NCBI RefSeq assembly: GCF_012985205.1
Contig: NZ_JABEKS010000001.1
Location: 992,001-1,056,000 of the forward strand
Source: Planctomonas sp. JC2975
GTDB lineage: Bacteria; Actinomycetota; Actinomycetes; Actinomycetales; Microbacteriaceae
Length of the DNA stretch: 64,000 bases
Direction: 5' to 3'
The notes below the pieces were generated by a model, which saw only the letters and a program-made list of their open reading frames with translations, did no database searches and was not told the origin of the DNA. The position numbers and the translations under genes are program-made. Numbering within the stretch: the first letter of the stretch is position 1; each line of letters begins with the position of its first letter. Positions 42,534-52,964 of this stretch are shown piece by piece.

Positions 42534-43544
42534 ATGCCCGCCGCAGAACCCGACGCCGTCCTGCCCGCCGACGCCGGAGAGGGCGGTTCGCCGACGGCAA
42601 CGCACGCCTGGGGCTATGGCCTGGTCACCGTCGCAGGCGACGGCACGGTGCTCGACACCTGGTACCCGAAGCCGCAGCTCGGGCGTCTGCCGGAGGGCCG
42701 CGAACCATGGCTCGTCCCTGCGGCTCTGGAGGCGCAGACCGGAGCGGATGCCCGCCGCAACGTCAGTCTCGACGCCCGAGCCATCGAGATCGAGCTGCAG
42801 GCGCCCGTGCAGAGCACACCGGACGCCTACCTTCGCCTCCACCTGCTCTCCCACCTGCTCGTGAAGCCGAACACCATCAACCTCGATGGGATCTTCGCCC
42901 ACCTGCCGATCGTCGCCTGGACGAACGCGGGCCCGATGCATCCCGCCGACTACGAACGGCTGCGGCCGGCCCTGCAGCACGCGGGCATCCAGGCGACCGG
43001 GATCGACAAGTTCCCACGCCTGCTCGACTACGTCGTGCCAGAGCGCGTGCGCATCGCGGACGCCTCACGGGTGCGTCTCGGCGCCCACCTCGCACCTGGC
43101 ACCACGGTGATGCACGAGGGATTCGTCAACTACAACGCCGGAACGCTCGGCTCCGGCATGGTCGAAGGCCGGATTTCGCAGGGCGTCGTGGTCGGCGACG
43201 GGTCCGACATCGGCGGTGGCGCGTCCATCATGGGCACCCTGTCGGGTGGCGGAACCCAGCGCGTGGCCATCGGCGAGCGCTCGTTGCTCGGCGCGAACAG
43301 CGGTATCGGCATCTCGATCGGCGACGACTGCGTCGTCGAGGCCGGCCTGTACGTCACGGCGGGCACGAAGGTGGTGCTGGTCGGTTCGGCGCCGGACGCA
43401 TCCGGTGCTCAGCAGACCATCAAGGCGCTCGAGCTCTCCGGCGTGCCGAACCTCTTGTTTCGCCGCAACTCTCTCAGCGGCGCAGTCGAGGTGCTCCAGC
43501 GCGGCGGGCAGGGCATCCAGCTGAACGAGATCCTTCACGCGTAG
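42534..43544 (+). CDS. dapD: Tetrahydrodipicolinate N-succinyltransferase, actinobacterial type
   Basis: Trimeric hexapeptide-repeat enzyme of 336 residues that succinylates tetrahydrodipicolinate with succinyl-CoA. The actinobacterial form has an N-terminal domain (1-170) and a left-handed beta helix (about 180-300) seen as [34 protein letters not shown] and [20 protein letters not shown] 42534 follows AGAGG. It shares a 17-base divergent gap with dapE, which acts two steps later; dapC at 49243 provides the step between them. Confidence 0.95.
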   Translation: MPAAEPDAVLPADAGEGGSPTATHAWGYGLVTVAGDGTVLDTWYPKPQLGRLPEGREPWLVPAALEAQTGADARRNVSLDARAIEIELQAPVQSTPDAYLRLHLLSHLLVKPNTINLDGIFAHLPIVAWTNAGPMHPADYERLRPALQHAGIQATGIDKFPRLLDYVVPERVRIADASRVRLGAHLAPGTTVMHEGFVNYNAGTLGSGMVEGRISQGVVVGDGSDIGGGASIMGTLSGGGTQRVAIGERSLLGANSGIGISIGDDCVVEAGLYVTAGTKVVLVGSAPDASGAQQTIKALELSGVPNLLFRRNSLSGAVEVLQRGGQGIQLNEILHA

Positions 43545-43577
43545 GACGTGCGTCGAGGTCTCGGTCGGCCTCGCGGC

Positions 43578-43593
43578 CTCGGCGGCCGCCGAG
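43578..43593. terminator. Palindrome between dapD and the marR-type gene
   Basis: CTCGGCGGCCGCCGAG is a perfect 16-base palindrome just before the stop of the marR-type gene on the minus strand. No loop is available without opening the centre, so activity as a terminator is uncertain. Confidence 0.3.
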
Positions 43594-43594
43594 C

Positions 43595-44044
43595 TCAGGT
43601 CAGCCGAGCGAGCAGCTCGAGGAACTCTTTCCGCTGGGCGGCGGTGAGAGGGGCGAGCACCGCCTCCTGGATGCCGTCCAGGACTCCGTCGAGCACGCGC
43701 AGCCTCTGAACGCCCTCGTCCGTGATCGACACGATCTTCCTGGTCTTCCGAGCGGCGTCGACGTGCCGCGTCACGAGCGATCGATCCTCGAGTTCGGCCA
43801 GTGCAGCCGTGACGTCACTGCGGTCGATTCCCGTGTCGCGTCCGAGGTCTGCCTGGCTCGCCGGCCCCCATTGGTCGAGCGCAGCGAGCAGCCTGTAGTG
43901 GTATCCGCGCAGACCGTCGCCGCCGGCATCGAATCCCTCGTTCAGCAGAGCGGATGAGCGCGCGAACGCCCCGCTGATGAGCCAGGTCGGGCGGTCCTTG
44001 ATGCGGTCCGGCGTGCGGCCAGACGGGTTGTGACGAGCCGGCAT
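43595..44044 (-). CDS. MarR-family transcriptional regulator
   Basis: A 149-residue winged-helix protein. The helix-turn-helix is seen in GPASQADLGRDTGIDRSDVTAALAELE and the wing in VTRHVDAARKTRKIVSITDEG, with a coiled dimerisation C-terminus. ATG 44044 lies at the edge of a divergent region that holds TTGGC/GCCAA inverted repeats, so it probably represses both itself and the divergent gene. The ligand cannot be predicted. Confidence 0.9.
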   Translation of the reverse strand: MPARHNPSGRTPDRIKDRPTWLISGAFARSSALLNEGFDAGGDGLRGYHYRLLAALDQWGPASQADLGRDTGIDRSDVTAALAELEDRSLVTRHVDAARKTRKIVSITDEGVQRLRVLDGVLDGIQEAVLAPLTAAQRKEFLELLARLT

Positions 44045-44071
44045 GCCGCCAGCATAGTCATTGTGGGCACG

Positions 44072-44115
44072 GCCAACATTTGTTATATTGGCTCCGCCAA
44101 CGTTGGCAGTACCAA
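44072..44115. promoter_or_regulatory. Operator cluster between marR and the receiver-like gene
   Basis: Three overlapping inverted repeats built on GCCAA/TTGGC: 44072-44092 (GCCAA-11 bases-TTGGC), 44096-44107 (GCCAACGTTGGC, perfect) and 44103-44115 (TTGG-CAGTA-CCAA). A TATATT at about 44085 could be the -10 of the plus-strand gene, inside the first repeat. This is the pattern expected of a MarR autoregulated operator. Confidence 0.7.
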
Positions 44116-44146
44116 CAATAGGGAATTCATCTCACAAGGAGAAATC

Positions 44147-44815
44147 GTGCCCGCCTCCCGCGCTCGCGTACTCATCATCGGCCGCAGCCCCACGGTGCTG
44201 ACGGGCACCGTGGAACTCCTCCGTCGCGCCGGATATGCGGCCGACGCGACCAACCGATTCGACAGTGTGCTCGATGACTACGACCCCGCTCGGCTCGATC
44301 TCGTGGTGTTCGGCGGCATGGTCCCGGCCGACGCGAAGGGGTCGCTGCGCGACGAGATCGGCCGACGGAATCCGGCCGCCGCCTTCGTCCAGGGCCTCGT
44401 CGGCATCCCCGGCGTGATCGCTGCGCAGGTGGAGGCTGCCGCTGACTCAGCTGTGGAGCCGCGCGCACGTCTGGAGTACGACGCCTCGGCGCGGACTCTC
44501 CGCGTCTCTCTGGACAAGCCGGCTCGAGTCATCCTCGAGGCGTTCTGGATGACCTCGTGGACTCCGCCTGAGCCGACCAGCACCTTCGCGACAATCACCG
44601 ATGGCGAGCTCGCGGAAGGCGTCCACGACATCCCGCTTCCTCCGACGGTTCCGGATGAGGCGTCGTTCGCGACCCTCCGCGCCGGAGACAGCGTGCACGT
44701 TCTCACGATCGGCGCGCTCCCGACGGCGATCGGTCGCATGGCGCCGAAGTCGATCGGCGACCAGCGCCTGCCGACGGTGGGCGACGTGACGACCCACGAC
44801 GGTCGCGCCGGATGA
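44147..44815 (+). CDS. Receiver-like protein of unknown function
   Basis: A 222-residue protein from GTG 44147 with ribosome site CAAGGAG. The first half resembles a response-regulator receiver or flavodoxin-like fold (RVLIIGRSPTVLTGTVELL, LDLVVFGGMVPADAKGSL), but the usual phospho-acceptor aspartate position is glycine, so phosphorylation is not expected. The second half is beta-rich (ARLEYDASARTLRVSLDK, ARVILEAFWMTSW). I do not recognise the family. It is divergent from the MarR gene and probably its regulated target. Confidence 0.75.
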   Translation: MPASRARVLIIGRSPTVLTGTVELLRRAGYAADATNRFDSVLDDYDPARLDLVVFGGMVPADAKGSLRDEIGRRNPAAAFVQGLVGIPGVIAAQVEAAADSAVEPRARLEYDASARTLRVSLDKPARVILEAFWMTSWTPPEPTSTFATITDGELAEGVHDIPLPPTVPDEASFATLRAGDSVHVLTIGALPTAIGRMAPKSIGDQRLPTVGDVTTHDGRAG

Positions 44816-44924
44816 CGGGCCGCATCCGCAGCGTCGCCGCGTACCGATCCGGCCCGTGTCCGTACGCCGATTGGGCGTCCGGCTGCCGTTACGATGATCG
44901 CGGGGGCCGACACGAAGGAGTGAC

Positions 44925-47528
44925 GTGGGCACGGATGCAGCGCGCCTTTCTCGAAGGCACCCGTTCTGGCGGTTCCTCGGCATCCTGCTCGCCATCCTCG
45001 TCACCCTCGCGGTGATCCTCGCCGTTCTCGGCTTCTGGACGGTGACCCGGTCCTTCCCGCAGACGACGGGCACGATCGCCATTCCCGGGCTGACCGGCAA
45101 GGTGGAGGTGCAGCGCGACGACGCCGGCATCCCGCTGATCACGGCATCCACGACGCACGACCTCTTCATGGCGGAGGGATACGTGCACGCCCAGGACCGC
45201 TTCTGGGAGATGGACTTCCGTCGCCACGTCACGGCAGGACGGCTCAGCGAGCTGTTCGGCGCGAGCCAGATCGGCACGGACGAGTTCATCCGCACCCTCG
45301 GCTGGCGACGCGTCGCCGAGCAGGAGGTCAAGCAGATGGACAAGACCACCCTGTCCTATTACCAGGCGTACGCGGACGGGGTGAACTCCTACCTGGCCGA
45401 CCACAAGGGCGCGGACATCTCACTGGAGTACGCGGTGCTCGGGCTCCAGACGCCCGGCTACACGCCCGAGAAGTGGACGCCGGCGGATTCGGTGGCCTGG
45501 CTCAAGGCGATGGCGTGGGATCTGCGATCCAACCTCGAAGACGAGCTGGACCGTGCGCTGCTCGCCACCAAGCTCTCCGCCGGCGAGATCGCCCAGCTCC
45601 ACCCGCAGTATCCGTACTCGACGCATCCCACCATCACGGATGCCGGCGGCGGCGACCCCGGCCAGCTCGCGTCGAACGCGCCGGCAGCGACGTCCGCGTC
45701 CGACGCGTCCGGATCGCAGGACTCTGCAGACGCCGGCGCGAATGCCGCAGCATCCGACGTCGCGACCCTGGCGTCGCAGCTGCAGGCCACGGCGGCGCAG
45801 GTGCCCGCGCTGCTCGGCATCAACAGCGACGACATCGGATCCAACTCCTGGGTGGTCTCCGGCGCGCACACCGCCACCGGCAAGCCGTTGCTCTCCAACG
45901 ATCCGCACCTCGGCCCGGCCGCCCCGAGCATCTGGTATCAGATGGGGCTGCGCTGCGCGCACGTGAGCGCATCCTGCCCGTTCGACGTGGCCGGGTTCAG
46001 TTTTTCCGGGCTCCCGGGCGTGATCATCGGCCACAATGATCACGTCGCCTGGGGCTTCACGAATCTCGGCCCCGACGTGACGGATCTCTACCTCGAGCGC
46101 TTGAACGGCAAGGGCTACGAGTACGACGGACAGGTGCTGCCGTTCACGACACGCAAGGAGACCATCAAGGTCGCCGGCTCGAGCCCGGTGACGATCACGG
46201 TGCGCTCAACGATCCACGGGCCGATCGTCTCCGGTGGCGTGTACGACACCATCGTGAAGAGCCATCGTTCCTCGAGCGGCGACATCCCAGGCGGCAAGTA
46301 CGCGCTGTCGCTGCAGTGGACGGCGCTGACGCCCGGCACGACGGCAGAGTCGATCTTCACGCTCGACAAGGCAGCCGACTGGCAGGACTTCCGCGACGCC
46401 GCCAGGCAGTTCGACGTACCGGCCCAGAACCTCCTCTACGCCGACACGAAGGGGAACATCGGCTACCAGGCGCCCGGCAGGATCCCGGTGCGCAAACAGG
46501 GCGACGGCACCACGATCACGCCGGGCTGGTCGAGCGCGTTCGGCTGGAGCGGCTACCTGCCGTTCGACCAGCTGCCCAGCGTGTACAACCCGCCGAGCGG
46601 ATACATCGTCACGGCCAACAACGCCGCCGTCGGTCCTCAGTTCCCGGCGAACCTCACGATGGACTGGGATTCCGGATACCGCGCCGAGCGCATCACCGCC
46701 GACCTCACCAGCCTGATGAAGAGCGGTAAGAAGATCACGTCGGCCGACATGTCGCGAATCGACGCCGACACGTACGACGCGAACGCGGCTGCTCTCGTGC
46801 CCATCCTGAAGAAGGTCTCGCTCGACCCCGGCACGAAGAAGGCCGTCGATCTCCTCTCGCACTGGAACTATCGCGACGACGAGAACAGCGCGGCCGCCGC
46901 GTACTTCAACATCTTCTGGCGCAACCTGCTCGAGGACGCATTCGCGCGCAAGCTCCCCGCCGGCGCAGCCCCCGTCGGAGGCGATCGCTGGTTCCAGGTC
47001 GTGGACTCGATCGCGGACGACCGGAACTCCAGCTGGTGGGTCGACACCGGACTCGGCGTACAGGACCGCGACGACATGTTCGCGTACGCCGCCGATCAGG
47101 CGTATCGCGAGGCCGTTCGACTCATGGGGCCGGAGATGTCCAGCTGGAAGTGGGGCGACATCCACACCCTGGAGGTCACGAACGAGAGCTTCGGCGAGTC
47201 AGGCATCGCACCGATCGAGTGGCTCTTCAACCGGGGCCCGTACAAGCTGGGCGGCGGGTCATCCGTCGTGGACGCCGTCGGCTGGGACGCCTCTGCCGGT
47301 TATGCCGTCAACTGGGTGCCGTCGATGCGCCAGGTCGTCGACCTCTCGGACTTCGACCGGTCGACCTGGGTCAACCTCACCGGTGACTCCGGCCACGCCT
47401 TCAATCCGCATTACGTGGATCAGACCCCGTTGTGGCAGCACAACGAGACGCGCACGTGGGCCTTCTCTCCGGGTGCCGTCACCAAGGCCACCCAGGACAC
47501 CCTGGAGCTGACGCCCTCCGCCGGTTGA
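44925..47528 (+). CDS. Penicillin acylase family protein (Ntn hydrolase)
   Basis: A 867-residue membrane-anchored N-terminal nucleophile hydrolase. A charged start is followed by one membrane segment (about 16-40), then the alpha-subunit region (EGYVHAQDRFWEMDFRRH), a Ser/Ala-rich linker (about 245-285) where the propeptide is expected, and the beta subunit beginning at S306 of GSNSWVVSG, the likely self-cleaved nucleophile. NDPHLGPAAPSIWYQMGL and GVIIGHNDHVAWGFTN are typical. Family members cleave amide bonds of penicillins, acyl-homoserine lactones or related molecules; the substrate is not known. GTG 44925 follows GAAGGAG. Confidence 0.92.
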   Translation: MGTDAARLSRRHPFWRFLGILLAILVTLAVILAVLGFWTVTRSFPQTTGTIAIPGLTGKVEVQRDDAGIPLITASTTHDLFMAEGYVHAQDRFWEMDFRRHVTAGRLSELFGASQIGTDEFIRTLGWRRVAEQEVKQMDKTTLSYYQAYADGVNSYLADHKGADISLEYAVLGLQTPGYTPEKWTPADSVAWLKAMAWDLRSNLEDELDRALLATKLSAGEIAQLHPQYPYSTHPTITDAGGGDPGQLASNAPAATSASDASGSQDSADAGANAAASDVATLASQLQATAAQVPALLGINSDDIGSNSWVVSGAHTATGKPLLSNDPHLGPAAPSIWYQMGLRCAHVSASCPFDVAGFSFSGLPGVIIGHNDHVAWGFTNLGPDVTDLYLERLNGKGYEYDGQVLPFTTRKETIKVAGSSPVTITVRSTIHGPIVSGGVYDTIVKSHRSSSGDIPGGKYALSLQWTALTPGTTAESIFTLDKAADWQDFRDAARQFDVPAQNLLYADTKGNIGYQAPGRIPVRKQGDGTTITPGWSSAFGWSGYLPFDQLPSVYNPPSGYIVTANNAAVGPQFPANLTMDWDSGYRAERITADLTSLMKSGKKITSADMSRIDADTYDANAAALVPILKKVSLDPGTKKAVDLLSHWNYRDDENSAAAAYFNIFWRNLLEDAFARKLPAGAAPVGGDRWFQVVDSIADDRNSSWWVDTGLGVQDRDDMFAYAADQAYREAVRLMGPEMSSWKWGDIHTLEVTNESFGESGIAPIEWLFNRGPYKLGGGSSVVDAVGWDASAGYAVNWVPSMRQVVDLSDFDRSTWVNLTGDSGHAFNPHYVDQTPLWQHNETRTWAFSPGAVTKATQDTLELTPSAG

Positions 47529-47571
47529 GCTGGTCGAAGCCAGCCCTTCCCCTGGTTGAGCTTGTCGAAGG
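47522..47571 (+). repeat. Two copies of a GGTTGAGCTTGTCGAA-like repeat
   Basis: Copies at 47522-47540 (GGTTGAGCTGGTCGAAG) and 47553-47571 (GGTTGAGCTTGTCGAAG). The first contains the TGA stop of the acylase gene. Similar degraded runs (TGGTCGAGCCC, GGTCAAGCGTGTCGGAACC, GGCTGAGCTCACCGAAACC) occur at 39632, 39700 and 31462, each just after a gene end. Confidence 0.6.
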
Positions 47572-47667
47572 TAGTCGTAAGCGACGAACTGCTTCCGACA
47601 AGCGAAACCGGTGGGAAGGAGCTGAGTCAGCGAAAGCGCAGGCCCCGGCTCAAGCGGAATGCCGAGC

Positions 47668-48978
<1,311 letters not shown>

Positions 48979-49242
48979 TCAAGCCTCCTAGCATGCGACA
49001 AAGTCCGGTTTCTACAGCCTACGGGTTAAGCGGGTCCACTGTCGTACCCGCCAACGATGGGGGCGGCCAGTGCACCGGAAGGCACAAACCTGAGCACGTT
49101 CGAAGGACAGCGGGTCGCGACTGGGTGTGTTCGAAGCACGCCGCGTTCCAGACTCAACCGGTTGCGTGGCAACCTTCGCCGCGCCGCGGCCGGCCCGCGA
49201 AGCCTCGACGCGAGCACTCGCGTCTGCGTGCGGCGCGATCCG

Positions 49243-50370
49243 TCAGAGAGTGCGAAGACGCTCGTCCGCGGCGGCGATGCGCTCGTCCGACGCCGTCAAC
49301 GACAGGCGCACGTGCTGGGGGTAGAAGTCACCGTAGAAGACACCGGGACCCGCGAGGATGCCGAGGTCGGCGAGTCTGCCCAGCGTGGTCCAGGCATCCT
49401 CCCCCGCAGTCGCCCACAGGTACAGCCCCGCCTCACTGTGGTCGATGCGGAAGCCGGATGCCTCCAGCGCCGGCCGCAGGACCTCGCGCCTGCCGCGGTA
49501 CCGCTCGACCTGTTCGCGCACGGCCTCGTCGTCGTTCAGTGCCACGACCATGGCGTGCTGCAGAGGTGCCGGCAGCATGAGTCCGGCGTGTTTGCGCATC
49601 GTGAGGAGCTTGGCGATCAGCGCAGGGTCGCCTGCGACGAAGGCGGCGCGGTATCCGGCCATGTTCGACTGCTTGCTCAGCGAGTACACGGAGAGCACGC
49701 CGGTGAGGTCTGCCGGCTCGCTCGCGTCACCTGATCCGATGACGCGGGGATCCAGGATGCTCGGCACTGCCTCGTTCGCCCATCTGCCGTCCCAGCCGAG
49801 TTCCGCGTAGCACTCGTCGTTGGCGATGACAGCGCCCAACTCGCGGGCTCTGGCCACCGCCTGTTTCAGGAAGTCCTCGTCGAGCACGCGTCCGTCGGGG
49901 TTGCCCGGCGAGTTCAGCCACACCAGCTTGGTGCCCTGCGGCCACTCTGCGGGGTCGTCGGAAGCGAACGCCCTCGCCTGCACGATGGCTGCGCCGATCG
50001 CGTAGGTCGGGTACGCCGCGCGCGGATGCACGATCACGTCGTCCGGCCCGAGCCCCAGGAGCACGGGCAGCAGGGCGACGAGCTCCTTGGATCCGATGGT
50101 GGGCAGCACATCGTCGGCTGTGAGCCCCGGAACGCCACGGCGGCGGGCATACCAGGAGGCAATCGTCTCGCGGAGTTCCGGCGTGCCCGATGTCTGGGGG
50201 TACGCGTGGGCGTCCGTCGCCTCCGCCAGCGCGCGGCGGACGGGCGCCGGCGTGGGGTCGACGGGAGATCCGATGGAGAGATCGACGATGCCGTCAGGAT
50301 GCCGTCTGGCACGCTGTGCGTACGGGGCGACGAGATCCCACGGATAGTCGGGAAGCTCGGGACGGGTCAC
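49243..50370 (-). CDS. dapC: Succinyldiaminopimelate transaminase
   Basis: Aminotransferase class I/II of 375 residues. PQTSGTPELRETIASWY, LNSPGNPDGRVL, NDECYAELGW and YSLSKQSNMAGYR with the PLP lysine are visible. It converts N-succinyl-2-amino-6-oxopimelate to succinyl-diaminopimelate, the step between DapD and DapE. The actinobacterial pairing with a ferredoxin gene, two bases upstream here, is the basis for dapC over other aminotransferases of this class (compare Rv1177/Rv1178, from memory). The start is GTG 50370. Confidence 0.9.
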   Translation of the reverse strand: MTRPELPDYPWDLVAPYAQRARRHPDGIVDLSIGSPVDPTPAPVRRALAEATDAHAYPQTSGTPELRETIASWYARRRGVPGLTADDVLPTIGSKELVALLPVLLGLGPDDVIVHPRAAYPTYAIGAAIVQARAFASDDPAEWPQGTKLVWLNSPGNPDGRVLDEDFLKQAVARARELGAVIANDECYAELGWDGRWANEAVPSILDPRVIGSGDASEPADLTGVLSVYSLSKQSNMAGYRAAFVAGDPALIAKLLTMRKHAGLMLPAPLQHAMVVALNDDEAVREQVERYRGRREVLRPALEASGFRIDHSEAGLYLWATAGEDAWTTLGRLADLGILAGPGVFYGDFYPQHVRLSLTASDERIAAADERLRTL

Positions 50371-50372
50371 GC

Positions 50373-50693
50373 TCAGTGGACCTGCGGCGGAAGCGCTGCC
50401 ACGAGCTGGTGGTCCTTCGCGATCACGCCCACCTTGGCCGCGCCACCCGGGGATCCGATGTCATCGAAGAACTCGACGTTGGCGCGGTAGTAGTCGCTCC
50501 ACACGTCGGGCAGGTCGTCTTCGTAGTAGATGGCCTCGACGGGGCAGACGGGCTCGCACGCTCCGCAGTCCACGCATTCGTCGGGATGGATATAGAGGCT
50601 TCGTTCACCTTCGTAGATGCAGTCCACCGGACATTCATCCACACAGGCGCGGTCCTTGACATCCACACAGGGCAGGGCGATGACGTACGTCAC
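50373..50693 (-). CDS. fdxC: 7Fe ferredoxin
   Basis: A 106-residue ferredoxin with 3Fe-4S and 4Fe-4S sites: [14 protein letters not shown] and [20 protein letters not shown], followed by [20 protein letters not shown]. This matches mycobacterial FdxC/FdxA. GTG 50693 follows AAGGGAG; a longer start at 50732 has no support. It probably shuttles electrons in the cytoplasm. It is transcribed with dapC, two bases away. Confidence 0.93.
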   Translation of the reverse strand: MTYVIALPCVDVKDRACVDECPVDCIYEGERSLYIHPDECVDCGACEPVCPVEAIYYEDDLPDVWSDYYRANVEFFDDIGSPGGAAKVGVIAKDHQLVAALPPQVH

Positions 50694-50816
50694 TTCTCGA
50701 ATGACTCCCTTCGGGCTCGCGCGAGCGCCCATTCAGTCTAGGGCGTGCGCCACCGGCCACCCGTCGCGCTTTGCCACACACCGTCACACTGCGACGTGGC
50801 CTCTGCCGCACGTCCC

Positions 50817-50834
50817 GGCACGCTGCGACGTGCC
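50817..50834 (-). terminator. Hairpin after the DUF6113-type gene
   Basis: GGCACG-CTGCGA-CGTGCC lies ten bases past the stop at 50844. A similar CACTGCGACGTGG run at 50787 is not symmetric. No T tract. Confidence 0.35.
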
Positions 50835-50843
50835 GTCGTGGCA

Positions 50844-51209
50844 TCAGGCCTCGCGCTGCGGCTGCCTCGGGCGCGGCCAGGCGACGACGATCAGGGAGAT
50901 GGCAACGGCGCCGCCCATCCACGTCCAGCCGATCACGCTCGAGGTGATGAGCACGGATCCACCGAAGCTCTTCTGCGAGAGCACTCCGATGGCCACCAGT
51001 GCACCGATCGCGGCGCAGAGCGCGTACAGCCTGCTGTCGCTGAGCAGACGGATGCCGACCAGCAGGCATCCGAGCGCCGCAAGGGCCACGACGATGCCCC
51101 ACGGCAGTTGCGCTGTGCCGATCGTCGAGCTGTGCACGAGGGTGCCCAGCGTGCCGAAGACGATGCCGAGGATCCCAACGAGGACGGCATTGAGCACGCG
51201 GATCAGCAT
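50844..51209 (-). CDS. Small membrane protein (DUF6113-like)
   Basis: A 121-residue protein with four hydrophobic segments: LNAVLVGILGIVFGTLGTLV, GIVVALAALGCLLVGIRLL, LYALCAAIGALVAIGVL and VIGWTWMGGAVAISLIVVAW, ending in basic RPRQPQREA. It resembles actinobacterial DUF6113 proteins but I hold this lightly. ATG 51209 follows AGGATGAGC. It diverges from efeU across 132 bases; the iron box there could in principle affect it as well. Confidence 0.75.
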   Translation of the reverse strand: MLIRVLNAVLVGILGIVFGTLGTLVHSSTIGTAQLPWGIVVALAALGCLLVGIRLLSDSRLYALCAAIGALVAIGVLSQKSFGGSVLITSSVIGWTWMGGAVAISLIVVAWPRPRQPQREA

Positions 51210-51291
51210 GCGCTCATCCTAAGGCGGGCGACCGGCGTCGCCCGAGGTCATCGAGTGGACACCGGCGTCGCTCGCGGATACAGTCGACCTG

Positions 51292-51309
51292 GGTAAGGTT
51301 AGCCTTACC
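51292..51309 (+). promoter_or_regulatory. DtxR/IdeR-type iron box
   Basis: GGTAAGGTTAGCCTTACC agrees closely with the iron-box consensus TWAGGTWAGSCTWACCTWA and is a near-perfect palindrome. It lies 33 bases before efeU, where bound repressor would block RNA polymerase. Iron-repressed control of efeUOB is therefore expected. Confidence 0.85.
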
Positions 51310-51341
51310 GAAATCCCTCCACTCGACACGAAGGCTCCGCT

Positions 51342-52964
51342 GTGCTCGCAACGCTCGTGATCGGTCTTCGCGAAGGCCTCGAGGCCGCTCTCATCGTCGG
51401 CATCATCGCCGCATTCCTGAAACGCAACGGGGCGTCTCTGCGCCCGATGTGGCTCGGCGTCAGCGCGGCCCTCGCGCTGAGCATCGCGGTGGGCGTCATC
51501 CTGCAGGCGATCGAGGCGAGCCTCCCGCAGGCCGGTCAAGAAGCGATGGAGGCCATCGTCGGGGCCGTGGCCGTGGTGTTCGTCACGACCATGATCGTGT
51601 GGATGAAGAAGCACTCCCGCGGCATGAAGAAGGAGCTGGAGAAGGAAGCGGCGGCCGCGCTCGGCAACGGAACCACGTGGGCTCTGGCGGGAATGGCGTT
51701 CCTCGCCGTGCTCAAGGAGGGCTTCGAGACCTCGGTCTTCCTGCTCGCCACGTTCCAGGCATCCGCCAACGCGCTCTACGCCGCTCTCGGTGCGGTCATC
51801 GGCATCGCCATCTCGGTCGGAATCGGCATCGGCATCTACTCCGGAGGCGTGCGCCTCAACCTCTCGCGGTTCTTCACCGTCACGGGCGTGTTCCTTGTCT
51901 TCGTCGCCGGTGGCCTGGTCGTCAGCACCCTGCGCAGCGCACACGCCGCCGGTCTCTTCGACTTCGGCCAGCAGCCCACCGTCGACCTCTCCTGGTTGAC
52001 ACCCACCGGTTCTGTGCAGTCGGCGCTGTTGACCGGCGTGCTGGGAATCCCCGCGGATCCGCGGGTGATCGAGGTCGTCGCCTGGCTGCTCTACGTGGTG
52101 CCGGTGCTCGCGTACTCCGTGTGGCCGCAGCGACTCCGACCCAAGGGAGCCGCCGTGCCTCGCGTGCTGTTCGGCTCCGCGGCGGCGCTCGGCGCGGCGG
52201 CGATCGTGCTCGTCCTCGCCGTTCCCGCCGGCGGACAGGCGGATGTGGCCGCCTCCGCGCCGCTCACGAGCGGTGGCACCGCACGAATCGGCACGGCCAA
52301 CGGACACGCCACACTCAGCGTGACCGTTCCCGAAGCGCGGTACCTGTTCGGATCCTCAACGGCGACGACCCACGCGGGCGCCGATCGTGCCTGGGCTCTG
52401 AGCGCGACGACCCATCCGACCGGCCGACCGTCGACGGTGAGCCTCGACGACCTGGTTGACCTGTCGGGCGGGCGCATCCCCGTCGGCGTGAACCAGGCGA
52501 CCGCGCCCGGTCCATACGATGCGCAGTGGACGACGACCGCGAGCGTCACCGCCTATACCGTGGGCGACGGACTCGTGGATGCCGCGAACACGTCCCGCAC
52601 CGTCCTCACCATCTCCGGCGGCGGCCTGAGCGCACCGCGTTCCTTCGCCGTCCCGGACGGCAACGCTTCGTGGTCGGTGAAGGCCGGCCACGTGACGGCG
52701 GCTACAGCGTCCATCGATGCTGCACGGGCATCCGCGCGCGAAGCCGTGCTGTGGAAGCTCTGGTTGCCGCTGGTGCTGCTGATCGCCGCGGTGTGGCTCG
52801 CGGTCGCCGGCATCCGCTCCCGAAAGTCGCTCCGGGTCACCGACGCCCCGGCACCGAACGCCGCCGATCCGACGGCACAGCCGACGTCGTCCGCGACGCC
52901 GTCTCCGGCGCAGTCCCCCACCCAGATCCCGACCCCCAGGAGCAAGACCTATGCAGCCAAGTAG
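51342..52964 (+). CDS. efeU: Iron permease EfeU (FTR1 family) with C-terminal extension
   Basis: High-affinity iron permease of 540 residues. Two iron-transport motifs are seen: REGLEAALIVGIIAAFL at the first membrane segment and KEGFETSVFLLAT in the fourth (REGxE varied to KEGFE). Seven segments fill residues 1-290. An extracytoplasmic region of about 200 residues and a final membrane segment (LWLPLVLLIAAVWLAVAG) follow, with a Pro/Thr/Ser-rich tail. The E. coli protein lacks this extension, which is common in actinobacteria. The start is GTG 51342, with GAAGG before it. It overlaps efeO by 14 bases. Confidence 0.93.
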   Translation: MLATLVIGLREGLEAALIVGIIAAFLKRNGASLRPMWLGVSAALALSIAVGVILQAIEASLPQAGQEAMEAIVGAVAVVFVTTMIVWMKKHSRGMKKELEKEAAAALGNGTTWALAGMAFLAVLKEGFETSVFLLATFQASANALYAALGAVIGIAISVGIGIGIYSGGVRLNLSRFFTVTGVFLVFVAGGLVVSTLRSAHAAGLFDFGQQPTVDLSWLTPTGSVQSALLTGVLGIPADPRVIEVVAWLLYVVPVLAYSVWPQRLRPKGAAVPRVLFGSAAALGAAAIVLVLAVPAGGQADVAASAPLTSGGTARIGTANGHATLSVTVPEARYLFGSSTATTHAGADRAWALSATTHPTGRPSTVSLDDLVDLSGGRIPVGVNQATAPGPYDAQWTTTASVTAYTVGDGLVDAANTSRTVLTISGGGLSAPRSFAVPDGNASWSVKAGHVTAATASIDAARASAREAVLWKLWLPLVLLIAAVWLAVAGIRSRKSLRVTDAPAPNAADPTAQPTSSATPSPAQSPTQIPTPRSKTYAAK

